Positions 44,902 to 55,046 are shown, counted from the stretch's first letter. The stretch: DNA of 64,000 nucleotides from Acidovorax sp. SRB_14 (GCF_012932145.1 NZ_MWOK01000005.1:1-64000), one strand, 5' to 3'. The notes: a model not told the origin generated them from the letters alone. A program made the numbers and translations.

Positions 44902-45801
44902 TCAGCGCCGCGAAGACACCACGATCCCGCCGACGATCAGCGCAAAGGCCACGGCATGGTAAGCGTGGGGCAACTCGCCCAGAAAGGCCGCCGACAGCAG
45001 CGCCGCAAACAGCGGCGTGAGGTTGGCAAAAAACCCCGCCACGGCCGGTCCCACGCGCTGCACGCCCATGCCCCAGCAGCGGTACGCCACGATGGCCGGC
45101 CCAACGGCGATGTAGGCCAGTGCCAGCGCCAGCGGCCAGCCCCAGGCGATGTGGTGCGCGCCCAGCGCCCATTCGCCGCCTGCCATCAGGCCCGACCAGC
45201 CCAGGCCGAACACCATTTGCGCCATCAGGAATGCGGCCCAGTCACCGCGCACGCCGGCCGGCCCGACCGTGCGCACCAGCAGCCAGCTGTAGAGCGACCA
45301 CGACAGCGTGGCCAGCAGCATGAACAGGTCGCCCGGCACCAGGCGCAGCGCCAGCAGGGCGCTCCACTGGCCGTGGTTGAGCACGCACAGCACGCCAGCC
45401 ATCGACAGCGCAGCGCCCAGCAGCTGGCGCCGCGTCACGGCCACGCCGAAGAACAGGGCGCCCAGCACCAGCATCCACAGCGGCATGCTGGAGCCGACCA
45501 GCGTCACGTTCAGCGGCGATGAGGTCTGCAGCGCCAGGTACTGCAGCGCGTTGTACAGGCCCACGCCGAGCAGGCCCAGCAGCGCATAGCGGCGCCAGTG
45601 CGGCCACAACGGGCTGCCGGCGCGTAGCACGCCATGGGCCAGCGGAAGCAGCAGGGCGAACGCCAGCGCCCAGCGCAGGAAGTTGAGCGTGATCGGCGGC
45701 ACCAGCTCGTGCACCAGCCGCCCCACCACGGCGTTGCCTGCCCACAGCAGCGGCGCCAGGGTCAGCAGCGCGGCCGTGCCAGGTGTGATTTTTTGTGTCA
45801 T
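44902..45801 (-). CDS. DMT-superfamily (EamA) transporter
   Basis: 299 aa, ten membrane helices in two EamA repeats. Seen: LTLAPLLWAGNAVVGRL at the first helix, PPITLNFLRWALAF, and the second repeat starting near residue 150. Different branch from the transporter at 39051. Substrate unknown. Divergent from the quinone reductase gene, with about 93 bp between starts. Confidence 0.88.
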   Translation of the reverse strand: MTQKITPGTAALLTLAPLLWAGNAVVGRLVHELVPPITLNFLRWALAFALLLPLAHGVLRAGSPLWPHWRRYALLGLLGVGLYNALQYLALQTSSPLNVTLVGSSMPLWMLVLGALFFGVAVTRRQLLGAALSMAGVLCVLNHGQWSALLALRLVPGDLFMLLATLSWSLYSWLLVRTVGPAGVRGDWAAFLMAQMVFGLGWSGLMAGGEWALGAHHIAWGWPLALALAYIAVGPAIVAYRCWGMGVQRVGPAVAGFFANLTPLFAALLSAAFLGELPHAYHAVAFALIVGGIVVSSRR

Positions 45802-45894
45802 CGCATCACTGTAGCGGCGCGCTGCGGGGCAAGGCTTGCAGAAACATGGCAGGATGCAGGCCCGTTTTCACCCGTGTCCTGGAGACCATTTCCC

Positions 45895-46881
45895 ATGAGC
45901 CTTGCCATCCAGATCCGCCAGCACGGCGGCCCCGAAGAACTGCAGATCGTCGATGTGGCCGTGGGCGAGCCCGGCCCCGGCGAGGTGCGCATCCGCCACC
46001 ATGCCGTGGGCCTGAACTTCATCGACGTCTACCACCGCACGGGGCTGTACCCGCTGTCCATGCCGGCGACCATCGGCATGGAAGCTGCGGGTGTGATCGA
46101 GGCCGTGGGCGAGGGCGTCACGCACCTGCGCGTGGGCGACCGCGCGGCCTACGCCAGCAACCCGCCCGGCAGCTACTGCGAGGTGCGCGTGATGCCCGCG
46201 CGCTGCGTGTGCCAGCTGCCCGACAGCATCGGCTTCGAGACCGGCGCCGCCATGATGCTCAAGGGCCTGACGGCGCAGTACCTGCTGCTCAAGGCGCGGC
46301 CGGTCGAGGGCCTGGTGCCCGGCGACTTCGTGCTGTTCCATGCGGCCGCCGGCGGTGTCGGCCTGATCGCCTGCCAGTGGGCGCGGGCGCTGGGCCTGCA
46401 GCTGATCGCCACCGCGGGCAGCGAGGCCAAATGCCAGCTGGCGCTGGCCAACGGCGCGGCGCACGCGATCAACTACCGCACCGAGGACTTTGCCGCGCGC
46501 GTCAAGGAGATCACCGCCGGCCAGGGCGTCAAGGTTGTGTACGACTCGGTGGGCAAGGACACTTGGGACAAATCGCTCGACTGCCTGCGCCCGTTCGGCC
46601 TGATGGCCAGTTTTGGCAACGCCTCGGGTCCGGTGCCGCCGTTTGCGCCCGGCATGCTGGGCGCCAAGGGCTCGCTCTATGTCACGCGCCAGACGCTGTT
46701 CACCCACATCGCCACGCGCGAGAGCACGCAGGCCATGGCCGATGCGCTGTTTGCCGTGGTGCAGAGCGGGCAGGTGAAGATCCACATCGACCAGCGCTAC
46801 CCGCTGCAAGAGGTGCAGCAGGCGCACCGCGACCTGGAGGCGCGCAAGACCACGGGTTCGACGATCCTGACGCTGTCCTGA
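45895..46881 (+). CDS. NADPH:quinone oxidoreductase (QOR1-type MDR)
   Basis: 328 aa, zinc-free MDR. Conserved features: GLNFIDVYHRTGLYP near residue 38, GMEAAGVIEAVGEGV near 62, the quinone-reductase signature in AAMMLKGLTAQYLL near 120, and the NADPH site HAAAGGVGLIACQWA near 147. One-electron reduction of quinones is the usual activity. Start ATG 45895 with GGAG 12 nt upstream. Convergent with the Na/Pi gene 64 bp away. Confidence 0.92.
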   Translation: MSLAIQIRQHGGPEELQIVDVAVGEPGPGEVRIRHHAVGLNFIDVYHRTGLYPLSMPATIGMEAAGVIEAVGEGVTHLRVGDRAAYASNPPGSYCEVRVMPARCVCQLPDSIGFETGAAMMLKGLTAQYLLLKARPVEGLVPGDFVLFHAAAGGVGLIACQWARALGLQLIATAGSEAKCQLALANGAAHAINYRTEDFAARVKEITAGQGVKVVYDSVGKDTWDKSLDCLRPFGLMASFGNASGPVPPFAPGMLGAKGSLYVTRQTLFTHIATRESTQAMADALFAVVQSGQVKIHIDQRYPLQEVQQAHRDLEARKTTGSTILTLS

Positions 46882-46917
46882 GATGGCCGGTGCGGCACGA
46901 GGGCGCTGCACCCCCTT

Positions 46918-46941
46918 GGGCCGCCGCCTCCGCAGCGGCCC
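46918..46941. terminator. Hairpin between convergent genes, possible terminator
   Basis: GGGCCGC pairs with GCGGCCC around a 10-nt loop in the 64-bp gap between the quinone reductase and the Na/Pi gene. No T-tract on either strand, so function is uncertain. Confidence 0.3.
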
Positions 46942-46945
46942 GAGT

Positions 46946-48589
46946 TCAGGCCGATCCGCGCAGGCGGCTGGGCGCCAGCGAGCCGCTTTGCTCGAGGATG
47001 GGGTAAGCGATCGAGCACAACAGCGAGTTGATGCGCTTGAAGTCGCTGATCAGGTCGATGTGCAGCGCGCTGGTCTCGATGCTGGGCACGGAATTGATCG
47101 ACAGGCGCGCCAGGTGCGTGGCCGCATAGGCGCGTTCGAGCTCGCGGAAGTGCGTCTTTTCCTCGATCAGGCGCTTGGCGTCGCGCTCGTTGCTGTTAAG
47201 GAAGACGCTCATCGCTAGGCGCAGGTTGTCCAGCAGGCGCGCGTGCAGCTCGTTGATCTCCTGCATGCCGGGCTCCGAGAACTTCAGCCCCTTCTTGATC
47301 TTCTTGTCCTCGATGTCGATCAGCACGCGCTCGATGATGTCGGCGACCTGCTCCATGTTGATCGTGAAGCCGATGATGTCGGCCCAGCGCCGTCCCTCGC
47401 GCTCGTCCAGCGCCTCGCGCGGGATCTTGGTCATGTAGTACTTGATGGCCGAATACAGGCCGTCAACCTGGTCGTCGAGGCGGCGCAGGTCTTGCGAGAG
47501 CTTGAGGTCGTTGGAGCGGATGACGGTGTGGATGCCCTGCAGCATGGTCTCGACCACGTCCGCCTGGTGCAGTGCCTCCCGCGCGGCGCACGAAATGGCC
47601 AGCGACGGCGTGGCCAGCGCCGAGGGGTCGAGGTGGTGCGGGCGCGTGTCGGTGGCATGGGCCTCGTCGGCGGGCAGCAGGCGCGCCACCAGGCGTGCCA
47701 CCGGTCCGGTCAGGCCGATGCAGACCATGGCCATCACGGTGTTGAAGGCCAGGTGGAACAGCACGACCAGCGCGGCATCGTTGGCCACATGGGGGCGAAC
47801 GTACTGCATCCAGGGCGTGACCAGCGGCGTCATGATCAGCACCCCCGCGATCTTGAACAAGAGGTTGCCCAGCGGCACCTGGCGCGTGGCCACGTTGGCG
47901 CGCAGCGTGGTCAGCACGGCCAGCAGGCCGCTGCCCAGGTTGGCGCCCAGCACCAGCCCCAGCGCCACCACCACCGGGATGCCGCCCGAGCCGACCAGCG
48001 TCGCCGTCAGCAGTACGGTGGCGAGGCTCGAATACGACACCAGCGCCAGCACGGCGCCCATGGTGATCTCGAGCAGCGGGTCGCTCGTCAGGGCGCCCAG
48101 AATGGCGCGCACCGTCTCCGACTGCGTCAGCACCGTCGTGGCCTCGGTGATCAGGCGCAGCGCCAGCAGCATCAGGCCCAGGCCGATCAGCACGCGCCCC
48201 ATGCGCCCCACGGTGGCGTCCTGGCGCGGCACGTAGAGCACCACGCCGACAAAAATGAGCAGCGGCGACAGCCAGGACAGGTCGAGCGAGAACACCACCG
48301 CCATGATGCTGGTGCCCACGTCCGCCCCCAGCATCACGGCCAGCGCCGCCGGCAGCGCCATCAGGCCCTGGCCGACGAACGAAGAGACGATGAGCGCTGT
48401 CGCCGTGGCCGACTGCACGACGGCCGTGACCCCGACCCCCGACAGCGCCGCCGTCAGCGGCGTGCGCACACTGCGTGCAATGATCTGGCGAAGGCTCGCA
48501 CCAAACACCCGCAAGATGCCGGTGCGCACGAGTTGGGTGCCCCACACCAGCAGGGCGATGGCGGCTAAGAGATTGAGTAGGTGCTTCAT
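46946..48589 (-). CDS. Na/Pi-cotransporter family protein with PhoU-like domain
   Basis: 547 aa. Two inverted Na/Pi cotransporter repeats: QSATATALIVSSFVGQGLM and the second TSIMAVVFSLDLSW-like region in the first 320 residues, eight or more membrane segments. The C-terminal half (about 350-535) is helical and PhoU-like. Such proteins take up phosphate or, in some cases, other anions; the PhoU part suggests regulation of phosphate balance. Separated from lspA by 93 bp that hold an imperfect hairpin. Confidence 0.88.
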   Translation of the reverse strand: MKHLLNLLAAIALLVWGTQLVRTGILRVFGASLRQIIARSVRTPLTAALSGVGVTAVVQSATATALIVSSFVGQGLMALPAALAVMLGADVGTSIMAVVFSLDLSWLSPLLIFVGVVLYVPRQDATVGRMGRVLIGLGLMLLALRLITEATTVLTQSETVRAILGALTSDPLLEITMGAVLALVSYSSLATVLLTATLVGSGGIPVVVALGLVLGANLGSGLLAVLTTLRANVATRQVPLGNLLFKIAGVLIMTPLVTPWMQYVRPHVANDAALVVLFHLAFNTVMAMVCIGLTGPVARLVARLLPADEAHATDTRPHHLDPSALATPSLAISCAAREALHQADVVETMLQGIHTVIRSNDLKLSQDLRRLDDQVDGLYSAIKYYMTKIPREALDEREGRRWADIIGFTINMEQVADIIERVLIDIEDKKIKKGLKFSEPGMQEINELHARLLDNLRLAMSVFLNSNERDAKRLIEEKTHFRELERAYAATHLARLSINSVPSIETSALHIDLISDFKRINSLLCSIAYPILEQSGSLAPSRLRGSA

Positions 48590-48643
48590 GAAGTGAGCCG
48601 GACACTATAACGGCGCCACTCCAACTTGTACCAGACTGTATGC

Positions 48644-48669
48644 AATAGCACACTTTGCAGTGCGCTATT
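48644..48669. terminator. Imperfect hairpin downstream of lspA
   Basis: AATAGCACAC and GTGCGCTATT form a 10-bp stem (one wobble on the minus strand) around TTTGCA, 14 bp after the lspA stop. No T-run follows on the minus strand, so it may be a transcript-end or attenuator structure rather than a classic terminator. Confidence 0.35.
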
Positions 48670-48682
48670 GGCGTTCAGCGTT

Positions 48683-49186
48683 TCACCGTGTCTGGCGCAC
48701 GCGCAGCAGCTCGTCGACGATCAGGCAGACCGCGCCCACGGTGATGGCGGCATCGGCGACATTGAAGGCCGGGAAGTGCGACGCCGCCCAATGGAAGTCG
48801 AGGAAGTCGACCACGTAGCCATGCATCATGCGGTCGACCACGTTGCCGACGGCGCCGCCCAGGATGCTGGAGAGCGCGAACGCAAACAGCTTCTGGCCCG
48901 GGTGCGCGCGCAGCTGCCACAGGATGAACAGCGCCGCCGCCACGCCAAAGCCGGTGAACAGCCACCGCTGCCAGCCGCCGGCCTGCGCCAGGAACGAGAA
49001 CGCCGCGCCGGTGTTGTGCGCGCGCACGATGTTGAAGAAGCTGGTCACATAGGTCGCGTCGCCCAGGCGGTAGGCGCCCAGGATCAGCGTCTTGGTGAAC
49101 TGGTCGGCGACCAGGATCAGCAGCGCCCAGCCCAGCCAGGGCCAGAGGCTGCTGTCCGAGCGGCCCGAAGCCGCGGCGCGGGCCAT
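48683..49186 (-). CDS. lspA: Lipoprotein signal peptidase (signal peptidase II)
   Basis: 167 aa, four membrane helices. Cleaves the signal peptide of diacylglyceryl-prolipoproteins. The two catalytic aspartates are in [10 protein letters not shown] and [11 protein letters not shown] near residues 120 and 142. The N-terminus carries a 10-residue Ala/Ser extension before the first helix. Its ATG directly abuts the ileS stop (no gap), the conserved ileS-lspA operon. Confidence 0.95.
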   Translation of the reverse strand: MARAAASGRSDSSLWPWLGWALLILVADQFTKTLILGAYRLGDATYVTSFFNIVRAHNTGAAFSFLAQAGGWQRWLFTGFGVAAALFILWQLRAHPGQKLFAFALSSILGGAVGNVVDRMMHGYVVDFLDFHWAASHFPAFNVADAAITVGAVCLIVDELLRVRQTR

Positions 49187-52057
49187 TTAAGCGTGCTCCC
49201 GGTGTTCGCCGGCGCCGAAAAGGTTGCTGGTGCAGCGCCCGCACAGCGTGGGGTGCTGCGCATCGTGGCCGACGTCGCTGCGGTAGTGCCAGCAGCGCTC
49301 GCATTTGGTGTCTGAACTGGCTGTAACGCTTGCCTGTAGGGCGTCTCCAGCTACCAATTCAATAGTCGATGTGATGAACACGAACTTCAGGTCGTCGCCC
49401 AGGCTGGCCAGCAGGGCGTGGTCTTCGGGCGCCGCCGTGAGCACCACGTTGGCCTGCAGCGAGGCGCCCACCTGGCCTTCGGCGCGCAGGGCCTCGATGT
49501 CCTTGTTGACCGTGTCGCGGATCTCGCGGATGCGGCCCCACTTGGTCAGCAGGCCGTCGTCGGGCTGGCCCAGGGACTGGAATTTCTCGACAAAGATGGA
49601 GTCGCGCCCGCCAAAAACCTTCCAGGCCTCTTCGGCGGTGAACGAGAGGAACGGCGCCATCCAGCGCAGCATGGCGTGCGTGATCTGGTGCAGCGCGGTC
49701 TGGGCGCTGCGCCGTGCCAGGCTGCCCGGCGCGGTGGTGTAGAGCCGGTCCTTCAGGATGTCGAGGTAGAAGCCGCCGAGGTCTTCCGAGCAGTACAGCT
49801 GCAGCTTGGCGACCACGGGGTGGAATTCGTAGACCTTGTAGTGCGCCAGGATGTCCTCCTGGAACTGCGCCGCGCGCACCAGCGCATAGCGGTCGATCTC
49901 CAGCATCTGCGCGAACGGCACGCTGTCGCGGGCCGGGTCGAAGTCGCTGACGTTGGCCAGCAGGAAGCGCAGCGTGTTGCGGATGCGGCGGTAGGCGTCG
50001 ACCACGCGCGCGAGGATCTTGTCGTCGCCCGCGATGTCGCCCGAGTAGTCGGACGCCGCCACCCACAGGCGGATGATTTCGGCGCCGAGCTTCTTGTTGA
50101 TCTCCTGCGGATCGATGCCGTTGCCAAGCGACTTGCTCATCTTGCGGCCCTGGCTGTCCACCGTGAAGCCGTGCGTGAGCAGGCCTCGGTAGGGCGCGCG
50201 GCCTTCGAGCGCGCTGGCCAGCAGCAGCGAGCTGTGGAACCAGCCGCGGTGCTGGTCGTGGCCTTCGAGGTAGAGGTCGGCCTCGGGGCCGCTGTCGTGG
50301 TGCACGTTGGGGTGCGTGCCGCGCAGCACGTGGCTGAAGGTCGAGCCCGAGTCGAACCACACTTCGAGGATGTCGGTGCTCTTGGTGTAGTGCGGCGCGT
50401 CTTCTGCGCCGAGGATCTCTTCGGCCGTCACGCGGCTCCAGGCCTCGATGCCGCCCTGCTCGACGATGGCGGCGGCCTGGTCGAGGATCTCCATGGTGCG
50501 CGGGTGCAGCTCGCCCGAATCCTTGTGCAGGAAGAACGGGATCGGCACGCCCCAGCTGCGCTGGCGCGAGATGCACCAGTCGGGCCGGTTGGCGATCATG
50601 TCGTGCAGGCGGGCCTTGCCGTTCTCGGGGTAGAAATGGGTGTGCTCGATGGCCTTGAGGGCGGTTTGGCGCAGGGTTTCGGGGGCCTTGTCGGTCGTGA
50701 ACACGCCCTCGCCCTCGTCCATGCGGATGAACCACTGGGCGGCGGCGCGGTAGATCACGGGCGTCTTGTGGCGCCAGCAGTGCGGGTAGCTGTGCGTGAT
50801 GTTTTCGGTGGCCATCAGGCGGCCGGCGTTGTCCAGCGCCTGCAAAATGGTCGGCACCGCCTTCCAGATGTGCTCGCCGCCGAACAGCGAGAGGTCGGTG
50901 GCGTAGGCGCCGTTGCCCTGCACCGGGTTCAGGATGTCGTCGTAGGCCACGCCATGGGCGATGCAGGAGTTGAAATCCTCCACCCCGTAGGCGGGCGACG
51001 AGTGCACGATGCCGGTGCCGTCGTCCGCCGTGGCGTAGTCGGCCAGGTACACGGGCGCGAGGCGGTGATAACCGTAGTTGCCGGTGCTGTCCTGCACGTC
51101 ATAGAGCGGGTGCTCGAATTCGAGCCCGCCGAGTTTTTCGCCCACGGTGGTCGCCAGCACCTTGCCTTCGATGCCATAGCGCAGCAGGCAGCTTTCGACC
51201 AGCGACTCGGCCAACACGAGCAGGCCGCGCGGCGTGTCGACCAGCGCGTAGACCAGCCCGGGGTTGAGGTTGAGCGCCTGGTTGGCGGGAATGGTCCAGG
51301 CCGTGGTGGTCCAGATCACCGCGAAAGCGTCCTGGGCCAGGCTGGGCAGGCCGAAGGCGGCCGCCAGCCGGGCCGGGTCGTGCGCCTTGAACGCCACGTC
51401 GAGCGTGCTGCTCTTCTTGTCGGCGTATTCGATCTCGAACTCGGCCAGCGAGCTGCCGCAGTCAAAGCACCAGTACACGGGCTTCAAGCCGCGGTAGACG
51501 AAGCCGCGCTCGATCACGCGCTTGAAGGCGCGGATCTCGCCGGCTTCGTTGGCGAAGTTCATGGTCTTGTACGGGTTGTCCCATTCGCCCAGCACGCCCA
51601 GGCGCTTGAAGTCCTGCATCTGCTGCGCGATCTGCTCGGTGGCGTACGCCCGGCTCTTGGCCTGCATGTCGTCGCGCGAGAGCTTGCGGCCGTATTTCTT
51701 CTCGATGGCGTTTTCGATCGGCAGGCCGTGGCAGTCCCAGCCGGGCACGTACAGCGCGTCGAAACCTTCGAGCTGGCGCGCCTTGACGATCATGTCCTTG
51801 AGGATCTTGTTGACCGCATGGCCCATGTGGATCTGGCCGTTGGCATAGGGCGGGCCGTCGTGCAGGATGAACTTGGGGGCGCCGCAGCGGGCGTCGCGCA
51901 GGCGCTTGTACAGGCCCTGCTCCTCCCATTCCTTGACCCAGCCCGGCTCGCGCTTGGGCAGGTCGCCGCGCATCGGGAAGGGCGTGTCGGGCAGGTTCAG
52001 GGTGCCGCGGTAATCCGGGGCGGGAGAGGCGGGGCTGGCGGTGTTGGCGTCGGACAT
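49187..52057 (-). CDS. ileS: Isoleucyl-tRNA synthetase
   Basis: 956 aa, normal length. Class I signatures: [15 protein letters not shown] near residue 67 (HIGH type) and [11 protein letters not shown] near 635. Editing domain with [11 protein letters not shown] near 250. C-terminal zinc finger CERCWHYR ... CGRC near 910-935. Just before that finger, residues about 888-906 ([20 protein letters not shown]) are encoded by a copy of the dispersed repeat, in a linker that varies in length between species. Directly followed by lspA. Confidence 0.97.
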   Translation of the reverse strand: MSDANTASPASPAPDYRGTLNLPDTPFPMRGDLPKREPGWVKEWEEQGLYKRLRDARCGAPKFILHDGPPYANGQIHMGHAVNKILKDMIVKARQLEGFDALYVPGWDCHGLPIENAIEKKYGRKLSRDDMQAKSRAYATEQIAQQMQDFKRLGVLGEWDNPYKTMNFANEAGEIRAFKRVIERGFVYRGLKPVYWCFDCGSSLAEFEIEYADKKSSTLDVAFKAHDPARLAAAFGLPSLAQDAFAVIWTTTAWTIPANQALNLNPGLVYALVDTPRGLLVLAESLVESCLLRYGIEGKVLATTVGEKLGGLEFEHPLYDVQDSTGNYGYHRLAPVYLADYATADDGTGIVHSSPAYGVEDFNSCIAHGVAYDDILNPVQGNGAYATDLSLFGGEHIWKAVPTILQALDNAGRLMATENITHSYPHCWRHKTPVIYRAAAQWFIRMDEGEGVFTTDKAPETLRQTALKAIEHTHFYPENGKARLHDMIANRPDWCISRQRSWGVPIPFFLHKDSGELHPRTMEILDQAAAIVEQGGIEAWSRVTAEEILGAEDAPHYTKSTDILEVWFDSGSTFSHVLRGTHPNVHHDSGPEADLYLEGHDQHRGWFHSSLLLASALEGRAPYRGLLTHGFTVDSQGRKMSKSLGNGIDPQEINKKLGAEIIRLWVAASDYSGDIAGDDKILARVVDAYRRIRNTLRFLLANVSDFDPARDSVPFAQMLEIDRYALVRAAQFQEDILAHYKVYEFHPVVAKLQLYCSEDLGGFYLDILKDRLYTTAPGSLARRSAQTALHQITHAMLRWMAPFLSFTAEEAWKVFGGRDSIFVEKFQSLGQPDDGLLTKWGRIREIRDTVNKDIEALRAEGQVGASLQANVVLTAAPEDHALLASLGDDLKFVFITSTIELVAGDALQASVTASSDTKCERCWHYRSDVGHDAQHPTLCGRCTSNLFGAGEHREHA
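49311..49369 (-). repeat. Dispersed short repeat, copy J, inside ileS
   Basis: Minus orientation: CTATTGAATTGGTAGCTGGA, then GGCAAGCGTTACAGCC. In frame within ileS, in the variable linker before the C-terminal zinc finger. Confidence 0.6.
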
Positions 52058-52073
52058 GGCGATGTTTGAAAGG

Positions 52074-52164
52074 CTTCGACAAGCTCAGCCCGAACGTCTG
52101 TGCGCCCGGGTGGCGGTGTGGGGGAAGGGGTGCTGGCAGTCCGCCGGCCCGAGCCTGTCGAGAG
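52074..52164. repeat. REP-like inverted pair between ribF and ileS
   Basis: Left arm CTTCGACAAGCTCAGCCCG (52074-52092) and right arm GGCCCGAGCCTGTCGAGAG (52146-52164) are inverted copies (about 15 of 19 match) 53 bp apart. The TCGACA-GCTC core resembles extragenic palindromes common in proteobacteria. It fills most of the 128-bp gap between the ribF stop and the ileS start. Confidence 0.65.
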
Positions 52165-52185
52165 GCAGCAGGCGGCGCCAACGCA

Positions 52186-53241
52186 TCAAATTCGGTCGCG
52201 CGTGGTCTGGCGGCGGGTTTCGGCGTGGGCGGCAAACCACGCACGCGCGTCGGCACAGTCGCGGGCAATGCCGGCGGTGAGGGCGCCCAGGCTGTCGTAT
52301 TTGAGCTCGTCGTGCAGTTTGTGCAGCAGTTCCACGCGGATGATTTTACCGTAGGCCCCCTCGGCCCCCAGGTGCGCCGGCCATTCGAGGCAATGGGTCT
52401 CCAGCAGCACGCGCCCGCCGTTGACATCCTGCGGGTCGATCGACGGGCGGATGCCCAGGTTGGCCACGCCGGGCAGCGGGGCCGCGCCCAGCCCATGCAC
52501 CAGCACGGCGAAGATGCCGCTGGCCGCCGGCTTCCAGTGCGCAAAGCGCAGGTTCAGCGTGCGAAAGCCGTCGCCGGCCGCGGCGCTGCTGGCGCCGAGC
52601 GCGCGCCCGAGTTTGCGCCCATGCACCACGTGGCCCGAAATGGAATACGGCCGGCCCAGCAGGCGCGCAGCGTCGTCCATGCGGCCGGCGGCCAGGGCCT
52701 CGCGCACGGCCGAGCTGGACACGCGCAGGCCGGGCCCGCTGCCGTGGGGGTCGGACACTTCGTAGCTGTTCATGCGCGCGACCTCGAAGCCCTGGGCCCG
52801 GCCGGCGGCGTCGAGCAGGGCGTAGTCGCCCGCGCGCTGGCGGCCAAAGCGGAAGTCGTCGCCCACCAGCACATAGCGCGCGCCCAGCCCCTGCAACAGC
52901 ACCCCGTCGATGAACGCCTGGGGCGACTGTGCCGCCAGGCGCGCATCGAACGGCAGCACCACGGTCTGCTGCACGCCGCAGCGCGCCAGCTCGGTGAGCT
53001 TGTCGCGCAGCGTGCCGATGCGCGCGGGCGCCAGCTCGGGCTTGCGCAGGGCGCCGGCAAAGTAGTCGCGCGGGTGCGGCTCGAAGGTGAGCACACAGCT
53101 GACCACGCCACGGTGCTGGGCCTCGTTGTGCAGCAGGGCCAGCATGGCCTGGTGGCCGCGGTGCACACCGTCGAAGTTGCCAATCGTCAGGGCGCAGGCG
53201 GGCGCAATGGCGGGGTGGCGGAAGCCGCGGAAGATCTTCAT
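52186..53241 (-). CDS. ribF: Bifunctional riboflavin kinase / FAD synthetase
   Basis: 351 aa, somewhat longer than average (about 310-320). N-terminal FMN adenylyltransferase: LTIGNFDGVHRGHQAML near residue 18 and VGDDFRFGRQRAGDY near 126. C-terminal riboflavin kinase: PYSISGHVVHGRKLGR near 197, then PGVANLGIRPSIDPQD near 270. A loop of about 20 extra residues follows the kinase start (SSAAAGDGFRTLNLRF). It makes FMN and FAD. In the common ribF-ileS-lspA order. No FMN riboswitch is visible upstream. Confidence 0.95.
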   Translation of the reverse strand: MKIFRGFRHPAIAPACALTIGNFDGVHRGHQAMLALLHNEAQHRGVVSCVLTFEPHPRDYFAGALRKPELAPARIGTLRDKLTELARCGVQQTVVLPFDARLAAQSPQAFIDGVLLQGLGARYVLVGDDFRFGRQRAGDYALLDAAGRAQGFEVARMNSYEVSDPHGSGPGLRVSSSAVREALAAGRMDDAARLLGRPYSISGHVVHGRKLGRALGASSAAAGDGFRTLNLRFAHWKPAASGIFAVLVHGLGAAPLPGVANLGIRPSIDPQDVNGGRVLLETHCLEWPAHLGAEGAYGKIIRVELLHKLHDELKYDSLGALTAGIARDCADARAWFAAHAETRRQTTRDRI

Positions 53242-53244
53242 GGG

Positions 53245-53299
53245 TTGTTATCTTTTTAATAGCGCGTGGCGCAAGGCCACCAAGCGCCTGGCGCCGGTT
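53245..53299 (+). repeat. Dispersed short repeat, copy K
   Basis: Plus orientation, degenerate: TTATCTTTTTAATAGC, GTGGCGCAAGG, CCAAGCGCCTGGCGCC. It lies 3 bp from the ribF start codon, in the divergent gap between ribF and the HNH gene. Confidence 0.55.
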
Positions 53300-53416
53300 T
53301 GACTTGAAAAAAGCGTATATTGTGACGCAGCCATGGGCGCTTCTGTCGCGTCTGCGCAGCGCGCAGGCGGGCCGCGCTCCATTCCTTGTGTGCATTGTTG
53401 TTCCAGGAGGCGCGTT

Positions 53417-53974
53417 GTGAAGGTTTTGAAGCTTTCGGCCCAGGGGGTGCCCCAGTCGTGGATCACGCTGGAGCAGGCGGTGATCCACAGCGCAGCGGGC
53501 GACGTGCGCTGGGTGGCCGGCAGCGAGGTGGCGGTGTTCCACGGGGGGCACAACGCCGTCACGGGTCTGCAGTCGGTGATTGCCGTGAACAGCATCATCG
53601 GCACGCGCGGCGTCTCCCGCATCAACCCCTTTGAGCTCAAGCCGGGCCTGGCCAACAACAAGCTGTTTGCGCGCGACCGCAATGTCTGCGCCTATTGCGG
53701 CGGGCATTTTGACGAGCACGACCTGACGCGCGAGCACATCGTGCCGCTCGCGCAAAAGGGCGCCGACCAGTGGATGAACGTCGTCACCGCCTGCCGCCCC
53801 TGCAACCACCGCAAGGGCCCGCGCACGCCCGAGCAGGCGCGCATGCCGTTGCTCTATGCCCCCTATGTGCCCAGCCTGTGGGAAGACTTCATCCTGCGCA
53901 ACCGCCGCATCCTGGCCGACCAGATGGAGTTCCTGGCCGCGCACCTGCCGCGCTCCTCCCGGCTGCTGAACTGA
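53417..53974 (+). CDS. HNH endonuclease (McrA/HNH type)
   Basis: 185 aa. GTG start with a strong AGGAGG 7 nt upstream. HNH fold near residues 90-140: RDRNVCAYCGGHF, LTREHIVPLAQKG (His-Ile-Val-Pro) and NVVTACRPCNHRKGPRTPE; the two CxxC pairs would bind zinc. The N-terminal 85 residues are a separate alpha/beta segment (LSAQGVPQSWITLEQAVIH). Proteins of this arrangement are common in betaproteobacteria without a linked methylase, so a housekeeping role is possible. DNA target unknown. The 175-bp gap upstream holds repeat copy K and an AT-rich part (TTGACTT-...-TATTGT, about 53298-53322) that may be its promoter. Confidence 0.88.
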   Translation: MKVLKLSAQGVPQSWITLEQAVIHSAAGDVRWVAGSEVAVFHGGHNAVTGLQSVIAVNSIIGTRGVSRINPFELKPGLANNKLFARDRNVCAYCGGHFDEHDLTREHIVPLAQKGADQWMNVVTACRPCNHRKGPRTPEQARMPLLYAPYVPSLWEDFILRNRRILADQMEFLAAHLPRSSRLLN

Positions 53975-54104
53975 AGCGCGCGCACCCGCGCGCAGGTGCA
54001 GTGCCGCTCGCCGCCCGGAGCGCCCCGTTCTGCGGAGGTTCTGGCCCGCGCGGGGCTCGGGCTGTGCTCCAATCAGGGTTTTCCCTTGCCCGCATGCGCT
54101 GCCC

Positions 54105-55046
54105 ATGATCGTTCGTGACCGTCCTTCCGGACTGCGTTTGTTTCTCATGCTCCGGGGTTCGATCCTGCAGCGCATCCGCACCACCTTGCTGCTCAACATC
54201 GTGCTGGCCACCCTGGTCACGCTGGTGCACGGCAACCTGTTCACGCTGAAGATCACGGTCACGCCCATCCCGTTCACGCTGATCGGCCTGCCGTTGGCGA
54301 TCTTTCTGGGCTTTCGCAACAACACGGCCTACGACCGCTACTGGGAGGCGCGCAAGCTCTGGGGCGAGCTGCTGCTGCGCATGCGTTCGCTCTCGCGCCA
54401 GTGCCAGGGCCTGATCCGCGTGGACCAGCCGCTGGACCCCGCGCGGCGCGACGACGACGTGCGCGTGCGCATGGTGCACCGGGCCATCGCCTTCGCCCAC
54501 GCGCTGCGCCTGCAGCTGCGCGACCAGAAGGACGACGCGCTGCTGCAGCGCTGGGTCACGCCGGCGGAATTTGCCCAGGTGCGCACCACGTCCAATCCCG
54601 CCGACGCCCTGATGCTGGCCATGGGGCGCGACCTGGGCGAATGCGTGCGCCGCGGGCAGCTCGAACCCTGCTTGGCGGTGCCGCTGGACGGCACGCTGAC
54701 GGCGCTCACGGCCGCCGCGGCCTCGTGCGAGCGCATCAAGAACACGCCGGTGCCGTTTTCCTACACCCTGCTGCTGCACCGCACGGCCTACCTGTACTGC
54801 TTTCTGCTGCCCTTTGGCCTGGTGGACACCACCGGCTTCATGACGCCCTTCGTCGTGGGCATCGTGGCCTACACCTTCTTCGGCCTCGACGCGCTGGGTG
54901 ACGAGATCGAGGAGCCGTTCGGCCTGGAAAGCAACGACCTGCCGCTGGACACCCTGTGCCGGGCCATCGAGATCAACCTGCGGGAGTCGCTCGGCGAGAC
55001 CGATCTGCCGCCGCCCCTGCAGCCGGTGAACTACCAGCTCACCTGA
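54105..55046 (+). CDS. Bestrophin-family (YneE-type) membrane protein
   Basis: 313 aa. Bestrophin/UPF0187 family. Conserved start MLRGSILQRIRTTLLLNIVL near residue 14, PFTLIGLPLAIFLGFRNNTAYDRYWEARKLWG near 57-88, and two more membrane segments at about 220-255 (RTAYLYCFLLPFGLVDTTGF). Bacterial relatives are ion channels. C-terminal FGLESNDLPLDTLCRAIE is typical. Solitary gene. The next 139 bp hold a GC-rich hairpin (GCCCGCGC / GCGCGGGC, about 55068-55105) that may end its transcript. Confidence 0.9.
   Translation: MIVRDRPSGLRLFLMLRGSILQRIRTTLLLNIVLATLVTLVHGNLFTLKITVTPIPFTLIGLPLAIFLGFRNNTAYDRYWEARKLWGELLLRMRSLSRQCQGLIRVDQPLDPARRDDDVRVRMVHRAIAFAHALRLQLRDQKDDALLQRWVTPAEFAQVRTTSNPADALMLAMGRDLGECVRRGQLEPCLAVPLDGTLTALTAAAASCERIKNTPVPFSYTLLLHRTAYLYCFLLPFGLVDTTGFMTPFVVGIVAYTFFGLDALGDEIEEPFGLESNDLPLDTLCRAIEINLRESLGETDLPPPLQPVNYQLT

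Noticed and set aside
53242-53416. Possible FMN riboswitch upstream of ribF
   Set aside because: The region is 175 bp, mostly repeat copy K and the divergent HNH promoter; conserved FMN-element stems were not seen.
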